A stretch of DNA of 26,261 nucleotides from a virus. The translations under genes and the position numbers were made by a program. The DNA lies in the IMG/VR virus record IMGVR_UViG_3300032242_000131, positions 1 through 26,261 of that record. The stretch is one strand, 5' to 3'. The notes beneath the pieces were generated by a model, which had not been told where the DNA came from, ran no database searches, and saw nothing but the letters and a program-made list of their open reading frames with translations. How positions within the stretch are numbered: the first letter of the stretch is position 1; each line of letters begins with the position of its first letter. Positions 1 to 8,374 of this stretch are shown here, piece after piece.

Positions 1-559
1 AGTATCTGTCTGGATTCCGCATAGACAATGCGGCGGTAGTAGATGCGGCTGAAGAATAGGAACGAATTTCAGAACCGCCACTAGCAGCAGTCAAAAAGAA
101 ATTACCAGTCCCGTCAAACGTCAACGCACTACCAGTCGTGACCACTTTAGAGCCATTGAGGTATGCAACGCCGTTGGCTGTGCCGCCGGACAGGGTAAGG
201 TTGCCGGATACGGTTTCGCTGGTTACGCTGCTAGTGCCGCCAGATACGTTAGTCGCCGTGGTTGCAGTAGCCGCATTGCCGCCAATAGACAGGCCAGCAG
301 CCGTGCCAGTAATGTTTGTACCTACAAGTGCACTAGGAGTACCCAAAGCAGGCGTTACCAGCGTGGGAGAGGTGGCAAGCACTACTGCGCCGGAACCCGT
401 GGTGGACGCAAGCATTGTGGTCGTGACCGTGCCGGTGTCGCCAGTCGTCACCATGTTGCCGGAAGTGGCAGGGACGTTAATGTTAAAGGTAGATGCCGTG
501 TTTGGGCCAACCAAGTTAACTTGACCGCCTAGTGTGGCTTGAAAGACTAATTGACCCAT
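1..559 (-). CDS. Tail fibre protein, N-terminal part (3' end outside window)
   Basis: The frame is open from an ATG at 559 to the left edge, giving about 186 residues of a protein whose C-terminus is outside the window. It is preceded by the ribosome site AAAGGAAAC and starts 10 bases after the stop of the larger fibre gene at 570-2756, so the two are cotranscribed. The sequence is rich in Thr, Ser, Gly, Ala and Val, and contains the motif TSPTLVTPALGTPSALVG followed by a GGNAATATTAT stretch. I know this motif from many phage tail fibres, where such stretches form beta-rich trimeric shafts. The last visible part (SGGSEIRSYSSAAS) looks like the entry into a C-terminal receptor-facing domain. 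Role inferred: host recognition. The plus-strand open frame at 138-524 is a low-complexity shadow of this gene. Confidence 0.8.
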   Translation of the reverse strand, partial: MGQLVFQATLGGQVNLVGPNTASTFNINVPATSGNMVTTGDTGTVTTTMLASTTGSGAVVLATSPTLVTPALGTPSALVGTNITGTAAGLSIGGNAATATTATNVSGGTSSVTSETVSGNLTLSGGTANGVAYLNGSKVVTTGSALTFDGTGNFFLTAASGGSEIRSYSSAASTTAALSMRNPDRY

Positions 560-569
560 GATGTTTCCT

Positions 570-2756
570 TTACGGTGCGATGATTAGTTGAGAGGCTGTA
601 AGAGCGCCTGTACTTGGGTTGTATTTTAATTTCGTGGAACTGGTGTATTCAGTTGTTAGATTCCCGGCTGTCTGTGATGCAAACAACGGATATCGAGTCG
701 CGTTTGTCGTAGTGTCGTCCGTTACCGTGGCGTAAGCCGTGGGCGTTGTCCAAGTGGGCGCACCTGATGCCTGCGAGGTAAGAACCTGACCTGCTGTGCC
801 GACTGCGGAAATAGCAAGCGCCGAAGCCGTAGAGTAAACAACACCACCAGCCGCAGCCGTTAAGTTGGCGTTAGTGCCGCCGTTAGACAATGAAACTTGT
901 CCAACAATATTTCCAGCTTGAATTGACAATATGCTTTTATTAACATAAATTGCGCCGTTTGACGAACTTACATAAGCAACAGTCCCTAACTTAATTGCGT
1001 AACCAGTTGGTGGAATTGTGTTTTGGAAATAACCAGCAGAGTAAGGTGACAAATACAAAGTATCGCCAACGGTGTAGCTGCCAGTATTAATGCCTTGGAC
1101 AATACCAATTGTCGTTACATAGCCAGCCGTGCCATTTGGAATGGATTGATTAGCCAAGCCAATTACGTTACCAGTTGTCAGACTGTTCGCAATAGCAAGG
1201 GCAACATTTGGGTATGTGTATCCGCTGCTGGTAGATGTTATATAAACAGGCTGACCGACATTGATAGTGCTGCCAGTATTGTTGTAAACCTTTAACTGGA
1301 TTTCCTCGCCAATGTGCAGCGTGTTGTTTGTGACATCGTTGTAATAAGCCAACGCATTTTGGTTGGTGTCATACCATAACCGGCCTGCTGTATAAGTTGG
1401 CGCTGCTATTGCCGTAAACGTAGCGTAATTGCTAACTGATGGGTTATTTAGCGTTTCACCTGTGCTTGTTACGCTACTTAAAGTGCCGCCAGTAATCGCA
1501 ACAGAGTTAGCATTCTGCGTAGCCATCGTACCAAGGCCACTAATTGCGCCGCTAGGAATCGTGGTGGAGGCGGTCATTGCCCCTGTGCCGTTGCCGTACA
1601 CATAACCCGTTAGCGTAGTCGCACCAGTTCCACCAGACGCCACAGTTAGCGGAGTTGCCAAGCCTGACAAAGTAACGCCGGAGATTGAGCCGCCTGTGAT
1701 AGACACGTTATTGGCGTTCTGCGTGGACATTGTGCCCAAGCCGGTGACGTCGGTGTTAGGAATGCTTGATACGGTGGTAAATGCCGTGGTTCCGCTTGCC
1801 TTCAAATACCCTGCGGTAAATGTCGCTGCGCCTGTGCCGCCATACGCCACACCAACGGTAGAAGCGTTCCAAGTTCCTGCGGTCAGCGTTCCAACGCCTG
1901 TAATGCCCGTGTAAGAGCCGCTAATCAGGCTTGAGGAAATAGTACCGCTAGTGATCTGACTTGCACCAATTGCAATGGCTTGAGACGACAATGCGGTTAG
2001 CTGACCTTGCGCGTTAACAGTCGCAGACAGGGTTTGACTAGCAGAGCCGTAAGAAGCCGCAGAAACGCCCGTATTTGCGATGCTAAACGTGTTGGAGGCT
2101 AGTGATAGCCCTGTGCCTGCGTAGTAGGTAGAAATGCCTGCAAACTGCACAAACGTAATTGGAGTCGTTCCAATGGTTCCAGTCGTAGCAGAGTTAGACA
2201 CCCATGCCGTGTTTCCGTTTGCGGTTCCGTTAACGACTACGGCGTAAGCGCCTGGCACTTCTGCCCACACATCCATGTCCGTAGCGCGAGTCCATGCACT
2301 AGCCGATGCGACGTAAATGCCGTTTGTCGGTGTGCTGCCTTGATTTTTTACCAATACCCTGTCACCCGCCAGCGTGGTGTAACCGTCAATGGTTTGCAGA
2401 CCGGATAGCGTGATTGCTGCCGTTGTTGCACATTGGACGGATTGTTTGGGATTCAGACCTTGCGCTACGGCATCGACGTATGCTTTGTTGGCAATGTCAG
2501 TCGTTCCGGAAGGCGCGGTGGTGATTTGTCCGGTAGTGGACAGGATATTGGTAAAAACACCCGTGGAGGGTGTAGTCGCACCAATAGTCGTGCTATCAAT
2601 AGTGCTATTTGTGATTATCAGTCCCGTTTGAACGGGGTTAATCGTTGCGAAAAATGGCAAACCCTGACCGATAAAAGTGTTAAAACTGTTATCAAGATTA
2701 AACAGCGCCTGCACCGGCAGGATGTTTTGATCTACGGTCTTTGCTGGATTTGCCAT
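570..2756 (-). CDS. Large tail fibre protein with repeated shaft units
   Basis: This 728-residue protein starts after AAGGTAGAAA. The N-terminus (about 1-105) ends in an IANKAYVDAVAQGL segment, typical of the start of fibre shafts. Residues 106-205 hold a compact domain (GDRVLVKNQ, NGIYVASASAWTRATDMD) that I recognise from many phage fibres. Shaft repeats follow, including two copies of GLGTM(S/A)TQNAN(N/S)V(S/A)ITGG near residues 339-357 and 407-425, and AYGGTG/VASGGTG units. A second domain lies near 450-607 (GRLWYDTNQNALAYY, LHIGEE, YNNTGSTINVGQPVYI). The C-terminus returns to shaft-like sequence with no evident intramolecular chaperone. It lies in the late operon between small virion genes and a second fibre. 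Assigned as a receptor-binding fibre from its motifs; the exact attachment point on the virion is unknown. Confidence 0.85.
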   Translation of the reverse strand: MANPAKTVDQNILPVQALFNLDNSFNTFIGQGLPFFATINPVQTGLIITNSTIDSTTIGATTPSTGVFTNILSTTGQITTAPSGTTDIANKAYVDAVAQGLNPKQSVQCATTAAITLSGLQTIDGYTTLAGDRVLVKNQGSTPTNGIYVASASAWTRATDMDVWAEVPGAYAVVVNGTANGNTAWVSNSATTGTIGTTPITFVQFAGISTYYAGTGLSLASNTFSIANTGVSAASYGSASQTLSATVNAQGQLTALSSQAIAIGASQITSGTISSSLISGSYTGITGVGTLTAGTWNASTVGVAYGGTGAATFTAGYLKASGTTAFTTVSSIPNTDVTGLGTMSTQNANNVSITGGSISGVTLSGLATPLTVASGGTGATTLTGYVYGNGTGAMTASTTIPSGAISGLGTMATQNANSVAITGGTLSSVTSTGETLNNPSVSNYATFTAIAAPTYTAGRLWYDTNQNALAYYNDVTNNTLHIGEEIQLKVYNNTGSTINVGQPVYITSTSSGYTYPNVALAIANSLTTGNVIGLANQSIPNGTAGYVTTIGIVQGINTGSYTVGDTLYLSPYSAGYFQNTIPPTGYAIKLGTVAYVSSSNGAIYVNKSILSIQAGNIVGQVSLSNGGTNANLTAAAGGVVYSTASALAISAVGTAGQVLTSQASGAPTWTTPTAYATVTDDTTTNATRYPLFASQTAGNLTTEYTSSTKLKYNPSTGALTASQLIIAP

Positions 2757-2764
2757 TTTCTACC

Positions 2765-3118
2765 TTACGATTGGTCAACCAAAGGTGTGACGTAAACCAA
2801 ATTAGTCCCTGATACGCTCTTTGCAGTAACGTAGCAAGGCAATTGGTTGTTAATAACAGGGCAGGCGATAACGATGGGCATTTCCATTACTGCGGGCAGA
2901 ATGAAGTCGCCTAAAGTACCGTCTCCTGGTACTGCTGCTGAATCGGTAGAAATTTGACTGAATTTGATAGCTACGCTTCCAGTACCCACATTGAGGCAAG
3001 AAACGTAGTTAGCTTGGTCAGTCGTATTTGTTACCAATGCAACCGCCGAATGTGCGCTGGTCGTCACGGACAAGCCGAGAGTTTGACCAGCTAAACGGAT
3101 TACAGAGGTGTTAGCCAT
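2765..3118 (-). CDS. Small putative virion protein, unknown function (117 aa)
   Basis: A 117-residue Thr/Val/Ser-rich protein (N-terminus MANTSVIRLAGQT) with no cysteine-rich or nucleic-acid motif, no signal peptide and no membrane segment. It starts two bases after the upstream stop (TAATCATG) without a clear Shine-Dalgarno sequence, so translation is probably coupled to the 109-residue gene before it. Its composition and predicted beta character resemble the neighbouring 109- and 147-residue proteins. Its place between coat and fibre genes suggests a head-decoration, head-fibre or fibre-adaptor component, but no named family is recognised. Confidence is for the gene being real; the function is inference from position. 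Confidence 0.75.
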   Translation of the reverse strand: MANTSVIRLAGQTLGLSVTTSAHSAVALVTNTTDQANYVSCLNVGTGSVAIKFSQISTDSAAVPGDGTLGDFILPAVMEMPIVIACPVINNQLPCYVTAKSVSGTNLVYVTPLVDQS

Positions 3119-3120
3119 GA

Positions 3121-3450
3121 TTAGACAGCAGTCGTAGGCAACGGCAGACCTTCAGCACGCACGATTTGGAATTCGTAGATTCCAGCTTGAGGCGTAGCAG
3201 AAGATGCAGTCAGATTACCGAACTGAATAGTCAACACGTTAGCAGTCAAGCAATCGCATTCGACAATGAAAATGCCGGTAGTTTGGTTTGCAATGTAACC
3301 TTGAGCGACGATGATGTCGTTGGTTTGCAAACCTGGCAATGCGAAGGTTTGAACAGCCGTAGTGTTAGCAGCAACAGCAGCGGGAGTCAACGAGGGGCCA
3401 ATGTAGAAAGTTTCGTGGGCATTGCCACGTGCGATGGTCGTAGAAGACAT
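3121..3450 (-). CDS. Small putative virion protein, unknown function (109 aa)
   Basis: A 109-residue protein starting after AAAGGAATCAAT. It is beta-rich and ends YEFQIVRAEGLPLP. Composition (Thr, Ala, Val, Asn) matches the two neighbouring small proteins. It lies just downstream of a strong terminator-like hairpin, so its expression should be lower than that of the coat gene unless read-through or antitermination occurs. Possible roles are head decoration or tail-fibre attachment. I know similar short proteins downstream of P22-type coat genes in environmental phages but cannot name the family. Confidence 0.75.
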   Translation of the reverse strand: MSSTTIARGNAHETFYIGPSLTPAAVAANTTAVQTFALPGLQTNDIIVAQGYIANQTTGIFIVECDCLTANVLTIQFGNLTASSATPQAGIYEFQIVRAEGLPLPTTAV

Positions 3451-3491
3451 ATTGATTCCTTTGAAAAGGTGAGAAATTGTAACCCGAAAAG

Positions 3492-3523
3492 AAAAAAAGC
3501 CATCCCTTTTGAGGACGGCCTTT
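3492..3523 (-). terminator. Rho-independent terminator within the late operon
   Basis: Read on the minus strand: AAAGGCCGTCC, a 7-base loop TCAAAAG, then GGATGGC followed by T7. The stem has 11 pairs including two G-U pairs. It follows the 147-residue gene by about 20 bases. A second, smaller perfect inverted repeat (CCCGTT TAG AACGGG, 3536-3550 on plus) spans that gene's stop codon. Together they separate the coat/147-residue unit from the two small proteins and fibres. Confidence 0.8.
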
Positions 3524-3540
3524 CTTCTATCTAAACCCGT

Positions 3541-3984
3541 TTAGAACGGGACGCTGAAGTCGTAGCCGTAGACATATACGTCAAACGTAGCGCCAGCCAC
3601 AGGGGTGGACAGAGCAGCGGTTACGTTCAAGTACAGGTTTTGCACGGTAGCAGCGGTAGCGGACGACGAAGCGGCAACCAACGACACACCTTGAGGGGTA
3701 GTCAAGTTACCAGCGGTGATCGCGCCAAACAAGCTAGAACCACCCGAGGTAGTAGCAACGCCGAGTGCCAATCCGGTGGGAGTGACAGAAGCGCCTGCTG
3801 CGTTCAAGTTAGTCACCATGAGGCTTTGAGGCAGATAAACGGTGCTATTGACCACTTGGAAAGCATAGTTTCCGGTGGCGTTAGCGGTCACGTTCTTGAT
3901 CGTGCCAATAAGACGCAGGGTGGTGGCGGTAGTAGCGCCTTGGGGGTGGGTAGTATTAGTTACTGCTGGGCCTGGATTTGCCAT
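3541..3984 (-). CDS. Putative head decoration/virion protein (147 aa)
   Basis: A 147-residue protein starting after TTAAGGAAACTATC. It is rich in Ala, Thr, Val and Asn, lacks Cys, and has a beta-type pattern (TTLRLIGTIKNVTANATGNY; C-terminus DVYVYGYDFSVPF). It is the first gene downstream of the coat gene and precedes a strong terminator, so it should be made at levels close to coat. That fits a decoration or capsid-stabilising protein, but it is inferred from position only. No family name is recognised. A GGGGC-TTCG-GCCCC hairpin lies between coat and this gene and may tune its expression or protect its mRNA 5' end. Confidence 0.75.
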   Translation of the reverse strand: MANPGPAVTNTTHPQGATTATTLRLIGTIKNVTANATGNYAFQVVNSTVYLPQSLMVTNLNAAGASVTPTGLALGVATTSGGSSLFGAITAGNLTTPQGVSLVAASSSATAATVQNLYLNVTAALSTPVAGATFDVYVYGYDFSVPF

Positions 3985-4014
3985 GATAGTTTCCTTAAAA
4001 AAAAGTTAGTAAAC

Positions 4015-4028
4015 GGGGCCGAAGCCCC
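4015..4028 (-). promoter_or_regulatory. UUCG tetraloop hairpin between coat and next gene
   Basis: On the minus strand the sequence is GGGGC TTCG GCCCC followed by GTTTACTAAC and T8, then the SD AAGGAAAC of the 3541-3984 gene. The stem is perfect with the very stable C(UUCG)G loop. The T8 run is about 10 bases downstream, so it is a weak or spaced terminator, or an mRNA-processing/stability element. The same 14-base hairpin occurs on the plus strand at 16445-16458, again just before an AAGGAAAC ribosome site. Confidence 0.65.
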
Positions 4029-4036
4029 ATTCAAAT

Positions 4037-5269
4037 TTAGCTGGCGATACGGCAAGCCAACTCAGGGTAGAGAGGCGCCCAACCGTACAACACGTCCAAA
4101 CGAGTCGGGATGGAATCGTTGTTAATGGTGTACTGGCGAACCACACGCATAGACAGACCGATTTCTTTGTCCGAAGCACGACCAGCGAAGTGGACGCCAT
4201 CAGGCAACTCAAGGTCAGCCACTGCCAACGTAAACGCATTGCGGTGCATCATAATGTTCTGGGGAGAAGCAACGCCGGTGTTGTTAAACGCCGTGATGTT
4301 CTGAGAACCGGAAGATGTAATGCTCACGTTTTGGAATTGACCAGCGGTGATGATTGCGGGGCTAACTTGCACCGAGGTTGCGCCGGTTCCGACAGTAGTC
4401 GTAGCCATTACAACGAAGTTACGCAGCTTGCCGTAAGACTGACGGTTCTGAGGGTTGACAGCGTACACGCCAGGGATAGTGAACACGTCACCAGCATTGA
4501 GCGTAGAAGCAGAAGAAGCAGTCAGAGAGATCGTCGAGAATTGCGACCAGCCGGAGGTCAGGAAGCCAGTGCCGGTAGACACGTTGATAGCGATGGTGTT
4601 TGCAGACCAGCTACCAAAGGTTTGGGACACGACGTTCTGATCAAGTTTCCAGTTCACGCCAGCGGAATCACGACCCATCAAGCCCTTGCGGTATTGCTCA
4701 CCGATGGCTTCTTGAGGCACAAACAGGCCTTTCAGAGAGTCAACGATGGTAGCCGAGGTGAATGGTTCGATGATGACCGAACGACGACCGTCGCGGGGAG
4801 CGCCTTCAGAATCAAGGTAAGCACCAGCGGTCAGATAAGTAATCAGACCAGTAGGAGGCGTACCAGCGGTTCCGACGATGTTGGCGGTGTTCAAGTTAGC
4901 CATCACCATACCGTCGCGGTCAATCTTGTTAGCGATTGCAGCAACAGCGGGTTTCAGAACGCGGCTAGAGAACATATCCAGCGACAAAGCCAAGTCTTGG
5001 GTAGTAAATTGGGTGTCGACATGGAACTGCGTTGAAAGGGTAACAGGCACGCTAGATTCGTTGAAGTCTTCAACGTTCAAAGCAGGGCCGGTAGTACCAA
5101 TGAAACGACCAGGTTTGCGGACGTTAACGGTGTTACCAATTTTGGCTCCGACCACAGCAAATTGATCGTCGTAGTTACGGTCAACTTCCGAAGTGAAAGT
5201 CAATTCATTTTCCAAGACCATCAATGCTTCATTGGTGATCTTGCTGATAGTTAGCAAGTTATTTGCCAT
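4037..5269 (-). CDS. Major capsid protein, P22 coat-like
   Basis: A 410-residue protein, close to the 430 residues of P22 gp5. The N-terminus (NNLLTISKITNEALMVLENE) and the block VDRNYDDQFAVVGAKIGNTV are typical of P22-coat-type major capsid proteins with the HK97 fold. The middle has an SWSANTIAINVSTGTGF-like insertion region (I-domain analogue). The C-terminus SMRVVRQYTINNDSIPTRLD, then a Tyr-Gly-Trp ending, matches the family pattern seen in environmental phages. The SD TAGGAG lies before TTTAATC-ATG. The gene follows the scaffold, as in P22, and the product forms the icosahedral shell. Confidence 0.9.
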   Translation of the reverse strand: MANNLLTISKITNEALMVLENELTFTSEVDRNYDDQFAVVGAKIGNTVNVRKPGRFIGTTGPALNVEDFNESSVPVTLSTQFHVDTQFTTQDLALSLDMFSSRVLKPAVAAIANKIDRDGMVMANLNTANIVGTAGTPPTGLITYLTAGAYLDSEGAPRDGRRSVIIEPFTSATIVDSLKGLFVPQEAIGEQYRKGLMGRDSAGVNWKLDQNVVSQTFGSWSANTIAINVSTGTGFLTSGWSQFSTISLTASSASTLNAGDVFTIPGVYAVNPQNRQSYGKLRNFVVMATTTVGTGATSVQVSPAIITAGQFQNVSITSSGSQNITAFNNTGVASPQNIMMHRNAFTLAVADLELPDGVHFAGRASDKEIGLSMRVVRQYTINNDSIPTRLDVLYGWAPLYPELACRIAS

Positions 5270-5297
5270 GATTAAATACTCCTAAATAAAAAAAGAT

Positions 5298-6196
5298 TTA
5301 CCGAATTTTTCCCGCTTTGCGTTGCGCTTTCCAAGCCTGATAGCTGCCGTGAAATTGACCGTTAGAGTCAACACTAGCCTCCATTGAACTGTTAGCGCTG
5401 CGAATCGGGTTAATCGGCGGTTTTGCTTTAGTTCTTACGACAGTTTCACTCGGCTCCGCTTGAGTTTGCTTCTCAAACCTTGCTTCTAGTTTCCCAATCT
5501 CGCGTAGTGCGGCATTTGGCGACATAGATGTAATACGTTTTGCAACGTCATCATCTTTTGCAAGGTGATATAGGATTTGTGGGCCTACTTCACTCTCCAA
5601 GATGGCATCACGGATTGCGTCGTTAACAACAACGCTACTAGATGCCACCATGTCATCAAAATCGGGAATATCTGCCTTCGCTGCTGCAACTTTTGTCGTC
5701 CAGCTAGAAATTACTTTCTGCCGTTCGGCGTCTGCCCTGCGTTCAGCGTCTTCCCTATCTCGCCTTACCAATGCTTGTTCAGCCGACCAATCTGCTAAAG
5801 CCTCTGCGAATTCAAAGGCATCAGTAAATTGCGAGGGCTGAGGCTTTGCATCAACGGGTGCAGCCTGTTTAGGTTGCGTTTGTTGCTTCAAAGCCGCTAC
5901 TTCAGCTTCCAGTCGTTCCCGCGCTTCGCGTTCCCGTGCCGCTTCTTGCCGCGCCAGTTCACGTTGCTTGGTTATTTCTGAAAACCTTTTCTCGATCTTC
6001 GGATTCTGTTTACGTTCTTCTGTCGGTTTCGCTTCTTCTTCCTCGCTTGCATCACTCTGCGAAACTTCCTCTACCGGCTCTGATTTCTCAGCCTCGGGAG
6101 TCTGTTGTTCGTCAGCTAATCCAAGTCTATTCGAGTAAAAATCTGCTGCATTCTCGCTAGTCAATACTTGACCGGCTTCTTTTTCGCTACTTGCCA
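5298..6196 (-). CDS. Capsid scaffolding protein
   Basis: The start chosen is the ATG at 6196 (MASSEKEAGQ), because GAGGAAAC lies immediately upstream; the frame opens earlier at a TTG at 6209. The product is 299 residues. Residues 30-75 are very acidic and Glu/Pro/Ser-rich. About 70-125 is a charged coiled coil (QREL, EREARERLEAEVAALK). A DAFEFAEALADWSAEQAL segment follows, then a second coiled coil. The C-terminus is basic (YQAWKAQRKAGKIR), matching the coat-binding helix-loop-helix tail known from scaffolds. Such proteins co-assemble with coat to form the procapsid and then leave. Position between portal and coat is the P22 order. Confidence 0.85.
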
Positions 6197-6218
6197 TGAG
6201 TTTCCTCAAGAAATATAC

Positions 6219-6237
6219 CCAGTTAATACCTAACTGG
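6219..6237 (-). repeat. Inverted repeat in the portal-scaffold gap
   Basis: CCAGTTA, five bases, TAACTGG forms a perfect 7-bp stem in the 69-base gap between the portal stop and the scaffold start. An imperfect dyad (TGTGCGGT...ATACCACA) follows at 6245-6262. There is no T-run long enough for a strong terminator. It could act as a pause or mRNA-processing site that lets scaffold and coat be made at higher levels than portal. Confidence 0.5.
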
Positions 6238-6265
6238 TAAGGTTGTGCGGTTTATACCACAAATT

Positions 6266-8365
6266 CTAAATTGCGCGTTCAACCGCCTCTGCGCCAGCTT
6301 CTTTTGCTGATATACGGTTAATTCCTGCCAGCATTAGTGCCAGTTGCGCCTTAATATTTTCCACTTCCAATTGGGTTTGAGTTTTCAAAATGGTGTCGTG
6401 TGCTTGGGCATCAACTCGCATTTGCATATCGGCGTGGCGTTCTTGGTCGCGTAGTTCAAGGTCGTGGGCGCGGTTGGTTTCCTTAATCAACACACGCTTC
6501 GTCTCGGCGTCCTGCTTAACCTGCTCAATGTCAGCGCGTTGTTTCATAGCCAATTGCATTTGCTGCATTTCCTGCGCCATCTTCTGCAATTGCGCTTGAG
6601 CGTTCTTGAGTTGCATTTGCACCTGCGGAGGAATAGGCGATTTTTCGTCAATCTGCGCCAGCGGGTTAGCAGCGGCAAGGCGGTCGGCAATGATGTCAGC
6701 GCCTGGGAAGTCCATGTTGCGGAAGATAAGGTCGCCTGCTTGCTGCATAAGCGCAGGGTCAACTTTAAGCATATCCACCATTGATTCCACAGCCTCTTGG
6801 CGCTTGGAGTTGTAGCCAGGGCCAGTATCCATCACCACGTCGTATTTACCCACACTCATGTCGTGCATGACCGTCCAGACGCCTTGTTCATCCTGCTTCG
6901 GCTCATTAATGCCCACTAGGTCAGGCTTACCATCAGGGCCAATAATTCGCATTACGCGCTGCGAGTCGTAAACGTGCGGAATCAAATCAAGGATGATCTT
7001 GCCGGTGTGCTGGATAGACTTTGTAAGGTTGTCGTAGAAGTCAAAGTTGGTCAGGTCTACTTGTTGCTGCTGACCGTTCAACGCCTTACCGGACATATTG
7101 CCTGGCAGTTGTTGGCTAGGGTCGTAAATGCCCATCAGCGTGGAAATGTCCTGATTGATAGACTGTGCAGCCGCCATTACGCCGGTGGGCGGTGGTTCCG
7201 GTTGCAAACGCTGCGGTGGAGGCGCAGGCTGTCCGTCAATGTCGGTTTGCTTGTAGCGCAGCAGCGGATAGGACTTGACGTTAGCGCCTGCCCATTCGTT
7301 TTCATGGCCTTCGTCTTGGCCTTCTGCCATTATCCATTTAGCCTTCGGCGCCAGCGCAACCGATTCGGTAATGGTTGTCTGCCAGAAGTTGTACATCCGT
7401 TGGGCGTCTTTGGCGTGGCGAACCATGCCGAACTTCTTCTTTTTGTCTCCAATCACCACATGGCGACCATAGACAGGCACGACAGGGATGTAAGTGCCAG
7501 GCCATTCGCGTTCCTCAATCACTTCAATCGCGGTCAGTTTCTTCCATTTCACCGTGCGCTTGTAGCTTGGGCGCTCATTTACCACTTCCAAACCAGCCAG
7601 TTCAAGGCGCTTGAAGAAATCTTTGCCCTCTGCAAACTTGCTTGTACCGTCGCTTAGTTGGTACAGGATTGCGGATTCGCGCTGGACGTAGAAGTATTCA
7701 GCAATGCGGATGTCTTCTTTGGTAATCCACTCGGATTGCGCGTCGCCCGTTCCACGTTGGGTAAATGAAGTTCCATCGTCGCAGTCAGGATACAACTTGC
7801 GAAACTTCTCCTTGCTCATCATTGTGGTGATAAGGCAGCGGTCAGCGTCGGAACCGTCTACACGCTCGGAATTCGGGTCAAAGTAGACCGTGAACGGGTT
7901 ATCAATGGCGTCAATGTAGATTTCTTGGTCGAAACTGTCTTCGCTGACGTAGTTCGTCGTAACGCGCCAGTAGCCCCATCCCATGCGTACGGCGTGGTCA
8001 AAGGCGGTATCGTAGGCGTTATCGGCGTTGGAATTGACTTCAATGTGCCGTGTCATGCCCTCAATGACTTCAGCGGTCTTTTCCTGCGCTTGGGAGTTAG
8101 TGCCGTGTACCTTGATGCGTGGGCGCTGCTGGCGCTGCTGGTTGGTGACCTGGCGGCAGTATCCGTCCAGCTTGTTAATGGTCAGAATCGGGCGGGATTC
8201 AAGATTGCGCGAGTTTTGCAGTTCAACAGGCCATTGGTCGCCGTTAACAAACTTCAAGTCCTCCAAGGCTTCTTGGCGGTTTTGTGTATCGGCATCGTTA
8301 CACAGCTTAAGAAAATCTTTAGCTTCATCAATAATTGGGTCGTAATCACCATCGTAATCGCTCAT
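6266..8365 (-). CDS. Portal protein, P22-like
   Basis: A 699-residue protein; P22 gp1 has 725. The N-terminal part has the family pattern NRQEALEDLKFVNGDQW, then PILTINKLDGYCRQVTNQQR and HAVRMGWGYWRV, followed by DPNSERVDGSDADRC. The C-terminal third (about 575-690) is Gln/Lys/Glu-rich and predicted to be helical or coiled (KNAQAQLQKMAQEMQQMQLA), matching the barrel and crown helices of P22-type portals. The SD AAAGGACAG is 6 bases upstream of ATG, and the gene starts 9 bases after TerL stops. The dodecameric ring forms the DNA entry channel, binds terminase during packaging and later the tail. Confidence 0.92.
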   Translation of the reverse strand: MSDYDGDYDPIIDEAKDFLKLCNDADTQNRQEALEDLKFVNGDQWPVELQNSRNLESRPILTINKLDGYCRQVTNQQRQQRPRIKVHGTNSQAQEKTAEVIEGMTRHIEVNSNADNAYDTAFDHAVRMGWGYWRVTTNYVSEDSFDQEIYIDAIDNPFTVYFDPNSERVDGSDADRCLITTMMSKEKFRKLYPDCDDGTSFTQRGTGDAQSEWITKEDIRIAEYFYVQRESAILYQLSDGTSKFAEGKDFFKRLELAGLEVVNERPSYKRTVKWKKLTAIEVIEEREWPGTYIPVVPVYGRHVVIGDKKKKFGMVRHAKDAQRMYNFWQTTITESVALAPKAKWIMAEGQDEGHENEWAGANVKSYPLLRYKQTDIDGQPAPPPQRLQPEPPPTGVMAAAQSINQDISTLMGIYDPSQQLPGNMSGKALNGQQQQVDLTNFDFYDNLTKSIQHTGKIILDLIPHVYDSQRVMRIIGPDGKPDLVGINEPKQDEQGVWTVMHDMSVGKYDVVMDTGPGYNSKRQEAVESMVDMLKVDPALMQQAGDLIFRNMDFPGADIIADRLAAANPLAQIDEKSPIPPQVQMQLKNAQAQLQKMAQEMQQMQLAMKQRADIEQVKQDAETKRVLIKETNRAHDLELRDQERHADMQMRVDAQAHDTILKTQTQLEVENIKAQLALMLAGINRISAKEAGAEAVERAI

Positions 8366-8374
8366 ATCTGTCCT

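Noticed and set aside
138-524. Plus-strand 128-codon open frame rich in Val/Pro/Ala
   Set aside because: It is the reverse complement of the Thr/Gly-rich tail-fibre gene, has no SD and shows the low-complexity look of an antisense shadow.
4190-5035. Plus-strand 281-codon open frame antisense to the coat gene
   Set aside because: Composition is Arg/His/Ser-rich without motifs, and the opposing frame is a clear P22-type coat protein.
6974-7657. Plus-strand 227-codon open frame antisense to the portal gene
   Set aside because: No SD and no recognisable domain, while the minus strand gives a full-length portal.
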